Source of the DNA: Phytophthora sp. 'mugwort'
Lineage: Eukaryota > Oomycota > Peronosporomycetes > Peronosporales > Peronosporaceae
DNA: 64,000 nt
Direction of reading: 5' to 3'
Assembly: GCA_033558025.1 (NCBI GenBank)
Contig: JAUCEF010000003.1
Coordinates: 434,001-498,000 of the forward strand
The translations under genes were made by a program, and so were the position numbers. The notes beneath the pieces were generated by a model. That model was given only the letters and a program-made list of their open reading frames with translations. It did not search any database and had not been told where the DNA came from. This document shows, piece by piece, positions 22,101 through 31,999 of this stretch (positions are counted from its first letter, which is position 1; every line of letters starts with the position of its first letter).

Positions 22101-23229
22101 TCCTGGCGTGGCTCCACTTCCAATAGGGTACAATCCGGCGACTTGGATGCTGGAATGCATTGGTGCTGGTGTGGGCCACGGCACTGAAGATTTAATGGAT
22201 TTCGTGAGTTACTTCAAGAACAGTCCATACAACCAGCAACTCGAGACAAACATGGCAAAGGAAGGCATTATGACCCCGTCACCAGATCTCCCCGAGATGG
22301 TTTTTGGCAAAAAACGTGCTGCTAATTCATGGACGCAAGCGAAATTTGTCGTCTGGCGTTTCTTCCAAATGTACTGGCGGACTCCAAGTTACAGTCTGAC
22401 GAGAATGTACCTGTCCATCTTCTTGGCGGTCCTTTTCGGATTGATTTTCGTGACCAATGACGACTACGCCTCATATTCTGGCCTTAATTCGGGTGTAGGT
22501 ATGGTATTCATGTCTGGGTTCTTCAGCTCGATGGCTGTATTCCAGAGTGTCATGCCCTTGACGTGTTCAGAACGCGAGTCGTTCTATCGTGAGCGTGCGT
22601 CGCAGACATACAACGCCTTCTGGTACTTCATCGCTTCGACTTTGGCAGAAATCCCCTACTGTTTTGTCAGTTCGCTCATTTTCACGGCCATTTTTTACTA
22701 CTTTGTCGGCTTCACGGGCTTCACGACGGCTGTCGTCTTTTGGATCGCGTCTGCTCTCCTCGTCTTGATGTTTGTGTATCTGGGCCAGTTCTTCGCGTAC
22801 GCCATGCCGTCAGAAGAAGTCGCTCAGATCGTCGGAATCCTCTTCAACTCGATCTTCATGATGTTTATCGGCTTCAGTCCTCCAGCGTACGCCATTCCGT
22901 CGGGCTACACGTGGCTGTACGACATTTGTCCGTTCAAATTCCCCATTTCCATCCTCATCGCGCTGGTATTTGCCGACTGTGACCATGAACCGACGTGGAA
23001 CGAGACCACACAGGCGTACGAGGACGTTAACTCGCAGCTTGGCTGCCAGCCCATGGTGGACGCTCCGGAGACCGTTGGTCACATCACGATTAAGGGCTAC
23101 ACAGAGGATTATTTCGGCATGAAGCACCACCAGATCGCACGCAACTTTGGCATTACGATCGGCATCATTGTGCTGTTCCGCATCTGGGCCGCGTTGGCTC
23201 TGCGTTTTATCAACCACCAAAAGAAGTAA
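19117..23229 (+). CDS. Full-size PDR-type ABC transporter (ABCG)
   Basis: Plasma-membrane ATP-driven pump of the pleiotropic drug resistance subfamily; likely exports toxic lipophilic compounds (family inference). Intronless, 1370 aa, in the order NBD1-TMD1-NBD2-TMD2. NBD1: Walker A GQPGSGKS (113-120), signature VSGGER (247-252), Walker B LMDE (269-272). TMD1 is about 430-690, ending in the large extracellular loop with Cys residues typical of PDR proteins. NBD2: Walker A GSTGAGKT (794-801), a degenerate signature SSVEQ (about 896-900) and Walker B FLDEPTSGLD (919-928). TMD2 is about 1065-1345. The start at 19117 has a good context (ACCATGG) and matches the usual YESGKTLMA-type beginning. An in-frame ATG at 19042 would add 25 residues. 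The degenerate second signature suggests unequal ATP sites, which is common in PDR pumps. It appears intact. Confidence 0.95.
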   Translation: MDSPAYAAAPELSYESGKTLMAKGPQVLHDLMATKIQATTGRPLPEMEVRFSNLSLSADIIVADDHATKYELPTIPNELKKTLMGPKKLKVRKEILKNISGRFTPGKITLLLGQPGSGKSALMKVLSGRFPTNKNITMEGDISFNSVAHRDLVDRLPQFVSYVNQRDKHFPTLTVKETLEFAHTFCGGKLLEQGKGMLEMGPHRGTDAEALQATKNIFAHYPEIVIQQLGLQICQDTIVGDNMLRGVSGGERKRVTTGEMEFGMKYISLMDEISTGLDSAATYDIINTQRSVAHRLRKTVVIALLQPSPEVFSLFDDVMILNEGELMYHGPCSEVETYFERLGFKCPPGRDIADYLLDLGTKQQYRYQVASHPTKQPRSPSEFAGCFSQSRIYHNTLAALESPYDQRLVESIKDIIDSMPVFHQSVFASVVALQWRALLITYRNKAFVMGRLMMVLIMGLLYCSIFYQFDPTQVSVVMGVIFATVMFLSMGQGSMIPVYIAGRDIFYKHRRANFFRTGSYVLATTVSQIPLALTETIIFGSIVYWVCGFASDAKLFLIFELILFVSNLAMGMWFFFLAGACPDANVVMPVGMSSILVFIIFAGFIVTKSQIPDYLIWAHWISPIAWALKALAINQYRSSEFDVCVYDGVDYCAKYDGLKMGEYYLNLFGIATEKEWIAYAIIYLLAVYVFFMFLSYLAMEFIRYETPDNVDVSVKSIEDDSSYVLSETPKAKNGGNTIIDLPVTTRAKNFVSVTVAFQDLHYFVPDPKNPKEQLELLKGINGFAIPGSITALMGSTGAGKTTLMDVIAGRKTGGKITGKIMLNGYEATDLAIRRCTGYCEQMDVHSEAATIREALTFSSFLRQDASVSDAKKFDSVNECIELLGLEEIADQIIRGSSVEQMKRLTIGVELAAQPSVIFLDEPTSGLDARSAKIIMDGVRKVADSGRTIICTIHQPSAEVFYLFDRLLLLQRGGQTAFYGDLGKDCRNLIDYFENIPGVAPLPIGYNPATWMLECIGAGVGHGTEDLMDFVSYFKNSPYNQQLETNMAKEGIMTPSPDLPEMVFGKKRAANSWTQAKFVVWRFFQMYWRTPSYSLTRMYLSIFLAVLFGLIFVTNDDYASYSGLNSGVGMVFMSGFFSSMAVFQSVMPLTCSERESFYRERASQTYNAFWYFIASTLAEIPYCFVSSLIFTAIFYYFVGFTGFTTAVVFWIASALLVLMFVYLGQFFAYAMPSEEVAQIVGILFNSIFMMFIGFSPPAYAIPSGYTWLYDICPFKFPISILIALVFADCDHEPTWNETTQAYEDVNSQLGCQPMVDAPETVGHITIKGYTEDYFGMKHHQIARNFGITIGIIVLFRIWAALALRFINHQKK

Positions 23230-24956
23230 AACGGGCAACATGTAGATAGTTATTTCATATGAACACAGGATCATTGCCATTGCTACGATAACTTGTTGTT
23301 TCTTCCAGTCATACTTAGTAGTACTACAGTACTATTATACTACTAAGGCCTTACCAGTAGTAAACTAGAACCTGTAATACTACTAGTAGCACTGCGTAGT
23401 ATTAAAGTGTCTGTCTTCAGTAAATTCTTATTTTCTGTTTACGGCACGTCACTTGCACTGCAACGGTGCAAGTTGCACAGGAGAAGATCCGATCATCTTG
23501 TAACATCTGCGGCTTGACTGCGCATACATTCACTGCACGACTATTATTCTTACTTTTCGACATCACTAAGGCCAAGTTTATCGTTATACGTGACTTAAGC
23601 CACACCAACGTGAAGATTCCGTGCTTGCTCCAAAAGTAGGGCCCCCTCACAAAGGAAGAAGGAGTCCAGTGGAGTATCCGAACAGAAGCGCTGCGAAACT
23701 CTAGCCATCTGACAGTTCGCAGTAGAGGTCGGAAATAATAACTTCGATCCAATACATAATTGAATATCACAATACTAATATATAATGGTTAAACGGCTTT
23801 CCCTTTCAAAAGCATATATTGCACCAATTCCCAAACAGTAATTATGGCAAGTGGATCACAGCGGAAAACCGGTGGCTTCATAGGGCTTTATTGTAAGCAG
23901 CGACGAGTACCGGTGAAAACCGGTGAATGAGAAATATGACCATTCTTATCTCAGCTTAAGCTGTATTTTGTCCTAATTGTTAGAATCTTGAAACACAAAG
24001 TCAATTGTGAAATACAGTGTTAGGTGATATTAAATATTAGCATGCCAGGGATTAGTTCGGACAGGGTTAGCAGTAGTTTGTTTTTCCAAAAAAAAAAACG
24101 GAATCCTGCTGCCAACCTAGGTACCTAGGTACCGTCCGGTTATTTGTATGGTTCCGTCCGTAAGACGCTATAAGGCACGCCGTTCGTTGGATTCTCGCAG
24201 CAAGTCATCCTCTACTGAGCAGGATGCAGAATCTGAGTAGCACTGTTTCTAGCAGATTCAACTAAAGTTTATCACGAGGGCAGCAACCACGAAGCTGGAC
24301 TGCAAACGTATGTAGCTTAACTACGTAAAATTATACGCGTGATCATGTTCTGTAACGCAGGTATGTCTGAGCTTCATTAATGCTGTAGTTGTGTACAAAA
24401 TCGGCAGACGCAGATGAACGACGTAGTTTGCAACATCTCAGTGAAAACTACTGACTCGCTGGGAGTCGGGCAGAAAACTTTCCTTGAACCGACTGGATTT
24501 GTGTTCAAGAACATGATTCTCTACTGGTACAGTAGAACGGTTTTCAGTCGTGGGTAGCTGACCGCAGTGCCAGGTGCAAGGGCCTTGCAAGTCAGCATTG
24601 CCCTCGTCGAATACTGCATGCTGTGTCTCTTTAAAGCTATCGTTTGTCATTAACGTAGTATAAGCTTTGCTTCACTTCGTCCCACTTAACTGTCTTCAAC
24701 GTGTTCACAGTCCTAAATTTCTGTTTCATCGCCAGCACGACATCATAATCATGCGCAACTAAAGAGAGGACGAAAGCGAGCCGTGGGGTTTTAGCAGTGG
24801 GGTTATCAGCAAAATAACCAATTAGGACGTTTATTGTTCCTCGAATCCTGCAACGTCTGCCGAGTCCACCGATAGGTCTGTAGCCTGAACTCAGTTGCAG
24901 AGCAGCTAGAAGAACGTGCGAGCACCCAGGCAACAACCAGGCTGCACTACGGTCGC
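23230..24956. other. Intergenic region with small hairpins
   Basis: About 1.7 kb between the ABC transporter and eL14. A palindromic element sits at 23314-23347 (listed separately). A 14-bp perfect palindrome, GGTACCTAGGTACC, is at about 24120-24133. A-runs occur near 24090. Minus-strand open frames at 24438-24650 and 24637-24936 have no recognised homology. No RNA gene is seen. Confidence 0.5.
23314..23347. repeat. AT-rich hairpin downstream of the ABC transporter
   Basis: Arms CTTAGTAGTA (23314-23323) and TACTACTAAG (23338-23347) enclose a 14-nt loop, about 85 bp after the stop codon. It shares the words ACTACAGTA and ACTATTATACTACT with the palindrome at 5289-5373. Confidence 0.6.
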
Positions 24957-25468
24957 TTAGTTGGCCTTGCGGGCGGCGGCGACGGCCTTCTTAACCAGGG
25001 CGCTCTTCTGCTTGCGGGCGATCATGGCCTTGAAACGGTCGAAGTCGTTAAGCTCGGAGCGGGTCTTCTTGTTCTGCAGCTTCTTGGCCCACGTGGAAGC
25101 CTCCCACTTGGCGAGCGTGTCGGCCTTGGCGAGGGCCTTCTTAAGCGTCTTCTCACGCGCCTGGAGGGGGATGTCCACCGTCAGGTCCGTCAGGGACACA
25201 CGCTTGAAGTTGATCACGTGACGGTTCACGCCAGTGACACTGAAGGGACCATCAACAAGGGCCTTGTTCTCGTCCACCACGTCGATGATCGTGGCAATCT
25301 TACCGGCATCCAGGCCGTAGTTGATAAGCACCACACGGCCGATCGAAACGAAGCGAGTGAAAGTCTGTGGTCGCGTAAGGAGGATCCATTGGGAATACAG
25401 AAAGAAGAACCAGGTTAGTTCACATTCGATACGACAGCCTCCCCTTCATTCAAGGCGAGACGCACCAT
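24957..25468 (-). CDS. RPL14: 60S ribosomal protein eL14 (RPL14, two exons)
   Basis: Component of the large cytosolic ribosomal subunit. Exon 1 (25468-25466) is only the ATG; intron 25465-25365 (101 nt) starts GTGCGT and ends CAG; exon 2 is 25364-24957. Product 136 aa. The spliced N-terminus MTFTRFVSIGRVVLINYG matches eL14. Within exon 2 the family text IATIIDVVDENKALVDGP and the KOW-like beta barrel are clear, and the C-terminus is Lys/Ala-rich. The one-codon exon is inferred from the conserved protein start plus good splice sites, and the uL5 gene at 53738-54763 has the same arrangement. The gene is divergent from uL18, sharing a 342-bp promoter region. Confidence 0.92.
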
Positions 25469-25810
25469 TGCTGCTGAGAGGAAAAACGCCAAACGAACTA
25501 ATAAGCCTCAGCGTGGGCACGCGGGCTTTTGGCCCGCCATTTAGAACCAGTCATCCCAACCCTACTCATCGGTAACTCGTCTCCACCAATCATTGTAGCG
25601 GTTGGCCAGAATCCGAATGGCTGATTGGCGGTAAATAGTTTGGTGTGTACCACACGTCGGTTATTGTGGTCGAGCTCCCCAACGTGCACTTGTTCGCATG
25701 TGGAGTTTTGTAAGGTGAAGGGCGGCGACGGCGACCAACCAAAAGGCTCGGTTGAAGGCGAATTTCCGACTTTGGCTCTGTCAGTTTGGAAACTTTCATC
25801 GAGAGGAAGG
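25469..25810. promoter_or_regulatory. Bidirectional promoter of eL14 and uL18
   Basis: This 342-bp gap separates the start codons of two divergent ribosomal protein genes, so it must hold both promoters. Visible elements are a CCAAT box at 25586-25590, an inverted one (ATTGG) at 25624-25628, and a GC-rich inverted repeat GCGGGC-TTTTG-GCCCGC at 25521-25537. Co-regulation is inferred from the arrangement. Confidence 0.6.
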
Positions 25811-26713
25811 ATGCCGTTCGTTAAGGTCCTTAAGAACAAGGCGTACTTTAAGCGCTACCAGGTTAAGTATCGTCGTCGCCGTGAGGGCAAGACGGACTAC
25901 CGCGCCCGTAAGCGTCTCATCACGCAGGACAAGAACAAGTACAACTCGCCCAAGTATCGTCTCGTCGTGCGCATCACCAACCGTAAGGTTATCTGCCAGA
26001 TCGCCTACGCCGAGATTGATGGCGACAAGATCCTGGCTCAGGCCACGTCGGCGGAGCTGCCCCGCTACGGTCTGACCGTGGGCCTCAAGAACTACGCTGC
26101 TGCGTACGCCACGGGCCTGCTTGTGGGTCGCCGTGTGCTGCAGAAGCTCGGCCTGGACGAGGATTACGAGGGCAACACGGAGGTGGACGGCGAGATTGTT
26201 AAGACGGAGAGCAACGGCCGCACGTACTTCGTGGAGGAGGTCGCCGACGAGAAGCGTCCCTTCCGCTGCTACCTGGACTGCGGTCTTCGCACCACCACCA
26301 CGGGCCACCGTGTGTTCGGTGCTCTTAAGGGTGCTGCCGACGCTGGTCTGGACATCCCGCACAGCGAGAAGCGTTTCCCCGGGTACAGCCGCGACGACAA
26401 GAGCTACGACGCTGAGGTTCACCGTGACCGTATCTTCGCCATCCACATCTCGGAGCACATGAAGGAGCTCGAGGAGGATGACCCGGAGATGCTTGCTTCG
26501 CACTACGCTGAGTACGTCAAGGCCGGTGTCAACCCTGATGACCTGGAGGACCTGATCACTAAGGTGCACGAGGCCATCCGTGCTGACCCGTCGGCTGCCC
26601 CTAAGAAGGAGCACACCTTCGACAAGAAGTACAAGAAGCAGGCCAAGCGCTCTCGCCAGCAGCGCCAGGCCCGTGTCGCCCAGAAGAAGGCCCACGCCGC
26701 CAAGCAGGAGTAA
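25811..26713 (+). CDS. RPL5: 60S ribosomal protein uL18 (RPL5)
   Basis: Large-subunit protein that binds 5S rRNA and, with uL5, forms the 5S RNP. Intronless, 300 aa, the usual length. Starts [20 protein letters not shown], a close match to eukaryotic uL18. Conserved blocks follow: [64 protein letters not shown], and a basic Lys/Arg/Gln-rich C-terminus. An open frame extends 62 codons upstream, but the conserved Met fixes the start at 25811. Codon use is strongly biased to C- and G-ending codons, as expected for high expression. uL5, its 5S RNP partner, is also encoded in this window (53738-54763). Confidence 0.97.
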   Translation: MPFVKVLKNKAYFKRYQVKYRRRREGKTDYRARKRLITQDKNKYNSPKYRLVVRITNRKVICQIAYAEIDGDKILAQATSAELPRYGLTVGLKNYAAAYATGLLVGRRVLQKLGLDEDYEGNTEVDGEIVKTESNGRTYFVEEVADEKRPFRCYLDCGLRTTTTGHRVFGALKGAADAGLDIPHSEKRFPGYSRDDKSYDAEVHRDRIFAIHISEHMKELEEDDPEMLASHYAEYVKAGVNPDDLEDLITKVHEAIRADPSAAPKKEHTFDKKYKKQAKRSRQQRQARVAQKKAHAAKQE

Positions 26714-27492
26714 ATGTTGTCCTAGGGCTCAATCCTGCTGTGCGTCAGTCATGATTAACAGCTTAATCTGCGTGGTGTAGTAATGCACCTACCAACAACA
26801 CGATGAAAGTTCAAACACCTTTTACTATGGATTTCATTAATTACTTGTAAACATTTTGCATCACTTTCACTGCGGTTACTTATTTTTTGAGGTAGTTGCT
26901 CATGTGGTATATTTTATGCGCAGCTTGAATTTTTAATTCGCATGGTGTTTTTTCTTCTTATGAACGACATCGCCTCGAAGCAGCGCTTAGCTCGGCGCTG
27001 TGTTACGAAACCAACACGCGTATCGGTATGAGGATTCCGTTGTGCTTTTTACAGATCCCAGTTTAATACCTTCGGTGGAAGCTGTTCGTATTATGTACAA
27101 CAAATTAACTATCAGAGCGGGGAGCGGGTACTTCTATACAAAATCATGGGGAGCGAAGTCGATGGATGCATCAACGCATTAGGTTTACTGATTTATTTGC
27201 TTGCACAGATACTAACTGGCGAGAACTGTACTCGAACTGAAGCCGAGTGATTAGACGTGGTGGATATATCCGAAAGCATTTATTAATGCACGTACTACTG
27301 TACTGTACTTGGCATCAAATGCTATCCGGATACGTCGTCTCTCATCGATAGATCATGAGAACGTACGGGGAAGGTTCGTATACGTACGATTGCGTACTTA
27401 GAGGTGACAATAGCGAACTCAAGTACTATCATGGATCGGAAAAAAACATTTTCATTTTAATTCCCAAATCGTGTTTAACCGAAGTCATTGTA
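26714..27492. other. Intergenic region, nothing recognised
   Basis: About 780 bp between uL18 and the NSRP1-like gene. It is AT-rich with several T-runs (26,870-26,960). Short open frames are without homology. The final 140 bases are in frame with the next gene, but I regard them as its 5' leader. Confidence 0.5.
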
Positions 27493-28638
27493 ATGGCGTT
27501 TTCCATGAAGCTGCCAGCAGGTAAGAGGAAGAAGAAGACGCTCGCTGCGCCCTTCATATCACGAACGAAGCAGTACGGGATCGTTCTCCCGAAGAAGGAC
27601 TCGAGGAACAAGAAGGTATGCATGCAAGTTCCATTGTATTATTTCTCCACTAAATACTCAGACTCGCTCGGACCAACGGTTTATCATTCTACCCAGGAGC
27701 TTTCCACCAGTTTCAATGTGTTCGCTTCCACAGCCGAGAAGGGCAGCAAAGAGAAGTCTAAAGAGAGTGCAAACGATGCCAGACGTCAAGTGGGAGCTGA
27801 AGCGGCGCGCAGTCTGCAGCAAAGTCAGGTGGACAAGGTGCGAGCCCAAGCACTGGCCGAAGACGCGTCGGTCTTCGACTACGACGCCGTGTACGACGAC
27901 ATGAAGAACATGCGGGAGACTGCGGCCGAGAAGTGTGCGGCCAAGAGGGAAGCGGAGAAAAAGAAATCTAAGTATATTAGCACTTTGCTGCAGCAGGCCA
28001 AGATCCGCGACGTCGAGAACGAGCGCATTCGTGAGCGCATATTGCTCAATGAGCGCAAGGCTGATGATGCGCTATTTGGAGACAAAGAGAAGCTTGTCTC
28101 AGCGTCGTACAAGCGGAAACTACAGGAGATGCAGCGCTGGGATGCAGAGGATGCGCGACTTGCTGTCATGGAGGAACAGGAAGACGTTACCAAGCAAGGC
28201 GAGCTGGCAATGGCTGGCTTCTACGCCAATCTCAACAAGAACATCGCGATGGGTGGCTCGACTGCCAACGCGCGCAGTGCTTACACCGCTAAGGAGGCAC
28301 GACAAGATGCGAAGACTAGTGAGAAACCGGCTAGACCTGAGCATGGACACGAGCGCAAGTATGAACATGAACGTGACCGCGAGACAGCGACAACTTCCCG
28401 TGACGAACCTGCAACGAAAAAGGCAAAAAGCAACCAGCAACCAGACGAAGGTCGGTCTCCACCAGCTCGCGACGCCTCGCCTGTGCATAAGGAGAGTAGT
28501 GGCAAGACCGATGCTTTATCGCTGCAAAACGATAAGCGCGAAGAGGCGAAACAGAGCAAGGAGGACGCTATCGCCGCTGCCAAGGCACGCTTCTTGGCTC
28601 GAAAGGCGCAGCGCAAGTCTCCGAGCTCGACTAAATAA
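27493..28638 (+). CDS. NSRP1-like nuclear speckle splicing regulator
   Basis: Resembles nuclear speckle splicing regulatory protein 1 (DUF2040 family), an RNA-binding alternative-splicing factor. Exons are 27493-27615 and 27697-28638; product 354 aa. The N-terminus is basic, followed by YGIVLPKK, the NSRP1 opening motif. The DUF2040 core includes ALAEDASVFDYDAVYDDM, SKYISTLLQQAKIR, a charged coiled coil with ERIRERILLNERK, and LVSASYKRKLQEM. The C-terminal third is disordered and charged (His/Glu/Arg/Lys). The 81-nt intron has GTATGC..CCCAG ends, is phase 0 and contains no in-frame stop, so retaining it would insert 27 residues. I favour splicing because those residues interrupt the conserved block. 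It is convergent with the homeodomain gene, with 118 bp between stops. Confidence 0.85.
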   Translation: MAFSMKLPAGKRKKKTLAAPFISRTKQYGIVLPKKDSRNKKVCMQVPLYYFSTKYSDSLGPTVYHSTQELSTSFNVFASTAEKGSKEKSKESANDARRQVGAEAARSLQQSQVDKVRAQALAEDASVFDYDAVYDDMKNMRETAAEKCAAKREAEKKKSKYISTLLQQAKIRDVENERIRERILLNERKADDALFGDKEKLVSASYKRKLQEMQRWDAEDARLAVMEEQEDVTKQGELAMAGFYANLNKNIAMGGSTANARSAYTAKEARQDAKTSEKPARPEHGHERKYEHERDRETATTSRDEPATKKAKSNQQPDEGRSPPARDASPVHKESSGKTDALSLQNDKREEAKQSKEDAIAAAKARFLARKAQRKSPSSTK

Positions 28639-28756
28639 AAGGAGAAAGGACAATACATGAAAACAATCTGGCTTGTTGAAGATACTTTTTTTCTAGCTGT
28701 ACTTCCGCTTCAATTGCCTACATATGAGTAAAATAAATATCAAATGCTTGCCACAT

Positions 28757-29701
28757 TTAATGCACCGACTGGGTCAAGTCCTGAAGCCTTAAAAGCGACG
28801 TGGCAGCTAGCATCTCGAGGTCCTGGAGCTGCGGGATCGGGCCCACGTCGTTCGAGCTGATGCTAGTTTGCTTGGAGCGCTTGCGAGCTGCAGAGTTCTT
28901 CCCGCGCTTACTCTCGTCGAGAGACGCGGTGGAAGGCGAGGAGCTTCCTTGAATGGCCGACCACGAGCGCTTACGAGGCGAACTCGGTGGGCTCAGCACA
29001 GGAGACGGCGACACGAGCTTGTGGAGATTGGGCGGTACGTCTAGCTTATTGCCACGCGGGCCGCCGCGTCCGGTAGACAGAAAGTTCTTGACTTCAACAC
29101 CAGACTGGCGCAGCACGGGCTGCCAGAGGCGCTTGCGGGCATTGGTAAACCAGTTCGAGAGCTGCTTTACTTCAATACCGGCCTCATTGGCCAGCTCTTC
29201 CTTCTCTTCCTCGCTCGGGTATGGGTGAGCAAAGTGTTCGGGCGAGAACATCCAGGCCTTAAGCACGTTCTTGGCCTCTGGGTGAAGCGTGCCTCGGCGC
29301 GTGCCTTTCTTGCGTCTCTGACCGTTTGTAGTCTTCTCCGCTGGCGGCTGCTCCATCTCCTCTTCGTCCGCGCTGCTGGCGGCGGGCGTGGCGCACTCCA
29401 GCTCGTACGAGGTGCTGGAGAACGAGGGCAGACGCAGCCCGCGGCTAGGCGCGCGCTGCGCCGAGATGGCGAACTGCAGACCCGGCAGTGGGTTTTTGGC
29501 CGGGTTGGGTGACGCGACTGGGGCTGACTTGCCGGTCAGCACGGGCGAGTCCATGGCCATGGCCAAGGCGGGGTCCTCACTCGGGTCCGTGGGAGACAAG
29601 CACAACAGCATCGACTTCTTCGACGCCTGTTGCTTCTCGGGTGTGTTGGAGGCGGTTAGCAGGCGCATGGCCACAAGGCGCGCGTGGCTCGGTGGCTCCA
29701 T
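28757..29701 (-). CDS. TALE-type homeodomain protein
   Basis: Putative transcription factor. 314 aa from the ATG at 29701; an in-frame upstream ATG at 29785 would add 28 residues. Ser/Pro-rich N-terminal half, a basic patch (QRRKKGTRRGTLHPEAK), then an atypical homeodomain at about residues 135-195. The three-residue loop extension of the TALE class is seen in HFAHPYPSEEEKEELA. Helix 3 is QLSNWFTNARKRLWQPV, with the invariant W-F-N-R residues. The C-terminus is Ser-rich with a basic, nuclear-localisation-like segment (RKRSWS, ARKRSKQ). No KNOX, MEIS or BEL domain is visible. Target genes cannot be inferred. Confidence 0.9.
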   Translation of the reverse strand: MEPPSHARLVAMRLLTASNTPEKQQASKKSMLLCLSPTDPSEDPALAMAMDSPVLTGKSAPVASPNPAKNPLPGLQFAISAQRAPSRGLRLPSFSSTSYELECATPAASSADEEEMEQPPAEKTTNGQRRKKGTRRGTLHPEAKNVLKAWMFSPEHFAHPYPSEEEKEELANEAGIEVKQLSNWFTNARKRLWQPVLRQSGVEVKNFLSTGRGGPRGNKLDVPPNLHKLVSPSPVLSPPSSPRKRSWSAIQGSSSPSTASLDESKRGKNSAARKRSKQTSISSNDVGPIPQLQDLEMLAATSLLRLQDLTQSVH

Positions 29702-31999
29702 TGCGGTGTGAAGGTGAGTTTTATGTCGGTTTCTCAGGCTCGGAACTTGCGGGTGACGCGGTAACTTTGAGAGTGAGCGAGCCAAGCGTCAGTACGTCGG
29801 CAAGTTGCCTTTGTTGTATGGGCTTGACTATTGACGACACGCACAGGTCGAGCAAGCCAATCAGCGCGCGGCGTGCGACGCGGCGTTAAAATGCGGGACA
29901 GGTCAACGTAGTTGTCGCCTCTCCTGACGTCGTCTAGTGGCGTCTGGCTCCTTGCGGGCTTCAGGCGCGTGGTGGCGATGGGTTCAGCGTCGAGACGGGG
30001 AGGGATGACCTACAGTAATGAGCCGGTCGTGCAGTCGTGGATACTTTTTCCCCTTTCAAATTATTTGAAATGGATGCGCGCCTTGATGGGCTTCACTCGT
30101 TAGGTGAAGTTCTCTTGCTCGCTGCGGATTGCGAAGTGAAAGGCGACGGCTAAGGCTCATGAGCGTCATAAGGTGTCAGTTTCTCTCCTGGCGCCAGGAC
30201 GCTGAAAGGCGAGCGACCACCTGGGCCGATCTGCACGTCTCTTGGCGACGCCGCGACAAGAAGCCCCTTTGAAACTGGCCCTTTTTTATTCGTAACGGCC
30301 GTCTTGCACCCCTATTTAGTACTGCAGTGCCGGTAACCCCTCTTGATTGACTCAAAACCGCCGAATTGACTTTTAAGTCAAGCCCTTTTTGCCGATGATG
30401 GTCATCAGAAATCGGCTGGGGAGATCAATATCTGCAACGTGCGCGAGCCTTTCACTGTTTCTCAGCGAGAGCGCCGCTCTGTGCTTTGCCAGCGTGTCAA
30501 CGCTGCGCGAGTCAGTGCACGACCGCCGCGAAGAGACACAAATCTTTCCACATGTGTAGGGCGGAAACTCGCTGCCGGCCAGAGGGGCGCTCGGGCCTTG
30601 ACAAGCAACCGGGCAAGGAGCCACCGCCGGCTTTGGGGCCGTTATACTCGGTTGCCCATCAAACTGCCACGCACGGTGCGCCCCTCCAGTTGGAAACGGA
30701 CGGTGAAAGGGCGGCGACGACTAGCTAGCTTGACCACGATCCTAGTGACGGGCCGTTACGCGTTGATGATCAACCTTAATATGAAAGGCCTAGGCATCAT
30801 ATCTTTAGCGTCATGCGGTCTACTGGATGCATGACAGGCAAAGCCCGGAGATGGCCATCAAAGAGGCCGTCCACAGTGACTGACGGAAGCAGACTGAGCA
30901 TATGCTTGAGTTATGCATGATTTGCATCTTCAAGGGACATGTCCCGAGGGTAGCCTCTTCGTCGCCGTTCTCGACGAACGCGCGGCACCTTCCTCATCAC
31001 GAACACTGCGACGTTTCCTGAGGATCTTCGTTCCATCCAAAACGGGCACTGCATGTAGAAAGCTATCGTATACTGAAGTAGATAGTGGGGTAGCTCTGCT
31101 GATGAACGCGAGCGTTTGGCAACCACGACCGCATATTTTCGACTATCAACAGTCAACCCGCATGCCCTACCTACTTAACCTGTAAGTACTGTACGCTTTT
31201 TTTCTTCAATATCCCTACCCAGCTCATGATGCCGCAGCGATACTTCAATGATAAGCATTGCTCGCCTGTTGTCGCACCCAAACTTCTAGGCTCCGCTAAC
31301 AGTCTTCACGGCGAGCCACAACATGCACATCATATCTCACTTAACCCAAAGGATGAACCTGGATTTATACCTCAGAGCCATGTGAAGATGTGCGGTTGTG
31401 CACCGCTCTACTAAGCGGGACCCTCTCGACGCCATGATGTGCATGAACCACACGATCAGGCTGGGACAGCGCTACGATTCAGAACATGTGGCTAGGATTT
31501 AGGCAGACTGGCATTTCAGCAGGGCCCGTGGCAATCTCCACTCGTGTGCTGGAGAGTCTCAAGCAAGCAAGTGTAATCTTTTGCGATCGTTTGGGATGGA
31601 GTTTGTAGCTTGTTTGAAGCAGAGTCGGTCGCGATGGGCAGCGTCGCTACTGTACGTATGCGCTGCAGCTAGGACCATGCATTTCCATTGAAAGTCTTCC
31701 GCCTTGTTCGACAGGAAGCGTCGCATGATGAATACGTCGCTGGTTGCATGCAAAAGGTGCCTGCAGGATGATTTGTGTACATTTCAAAGCCAGTTATAAT
31801 AACCTTTCACTCTTTGATGGACTTGAAACGTCTTTTGGGGTGTGTTCCAGACATGAATTCCAGCGGATTTGTGGAGTTTAGCGGATCGAACAATCCGCCG
31901 TTCACTTTGCTGAACACGTTTGGAGGATTTGCACGATATTTTCAGCGGTTTAGGTCCGCCCGAATTTGGGCAGATAGCGGATTGGTTTGGCGGATTAGC
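29702..31999. other. Long intergenic region, no gene recognised
   Basis: About 2.3 kb. The first 400 bases are the upstream flank of the homeodomain gene. From 30.3 to 31.8 kb there are only short unsupported frames on both strands. Positions about 31855-32005 are rich in GCGGATT/AATCCGC words on both strands, giving local inverted complementarity. Confidence 0.5.

Noticed and set aside
24120..24133. GGTACCTAGGTACC palindrome as a regulatory site
   Set aside because: Perfect but short; in 64 kb a palindrome of this length without context is weak evidence.
25796..26695. 299-codon open frame on the minus strand opposite uL18
   Set aside because: It is a mirror of the strongly biased uL18 codons; uL18 is conserved end to end, and the opposite frame has no recognisable domain.
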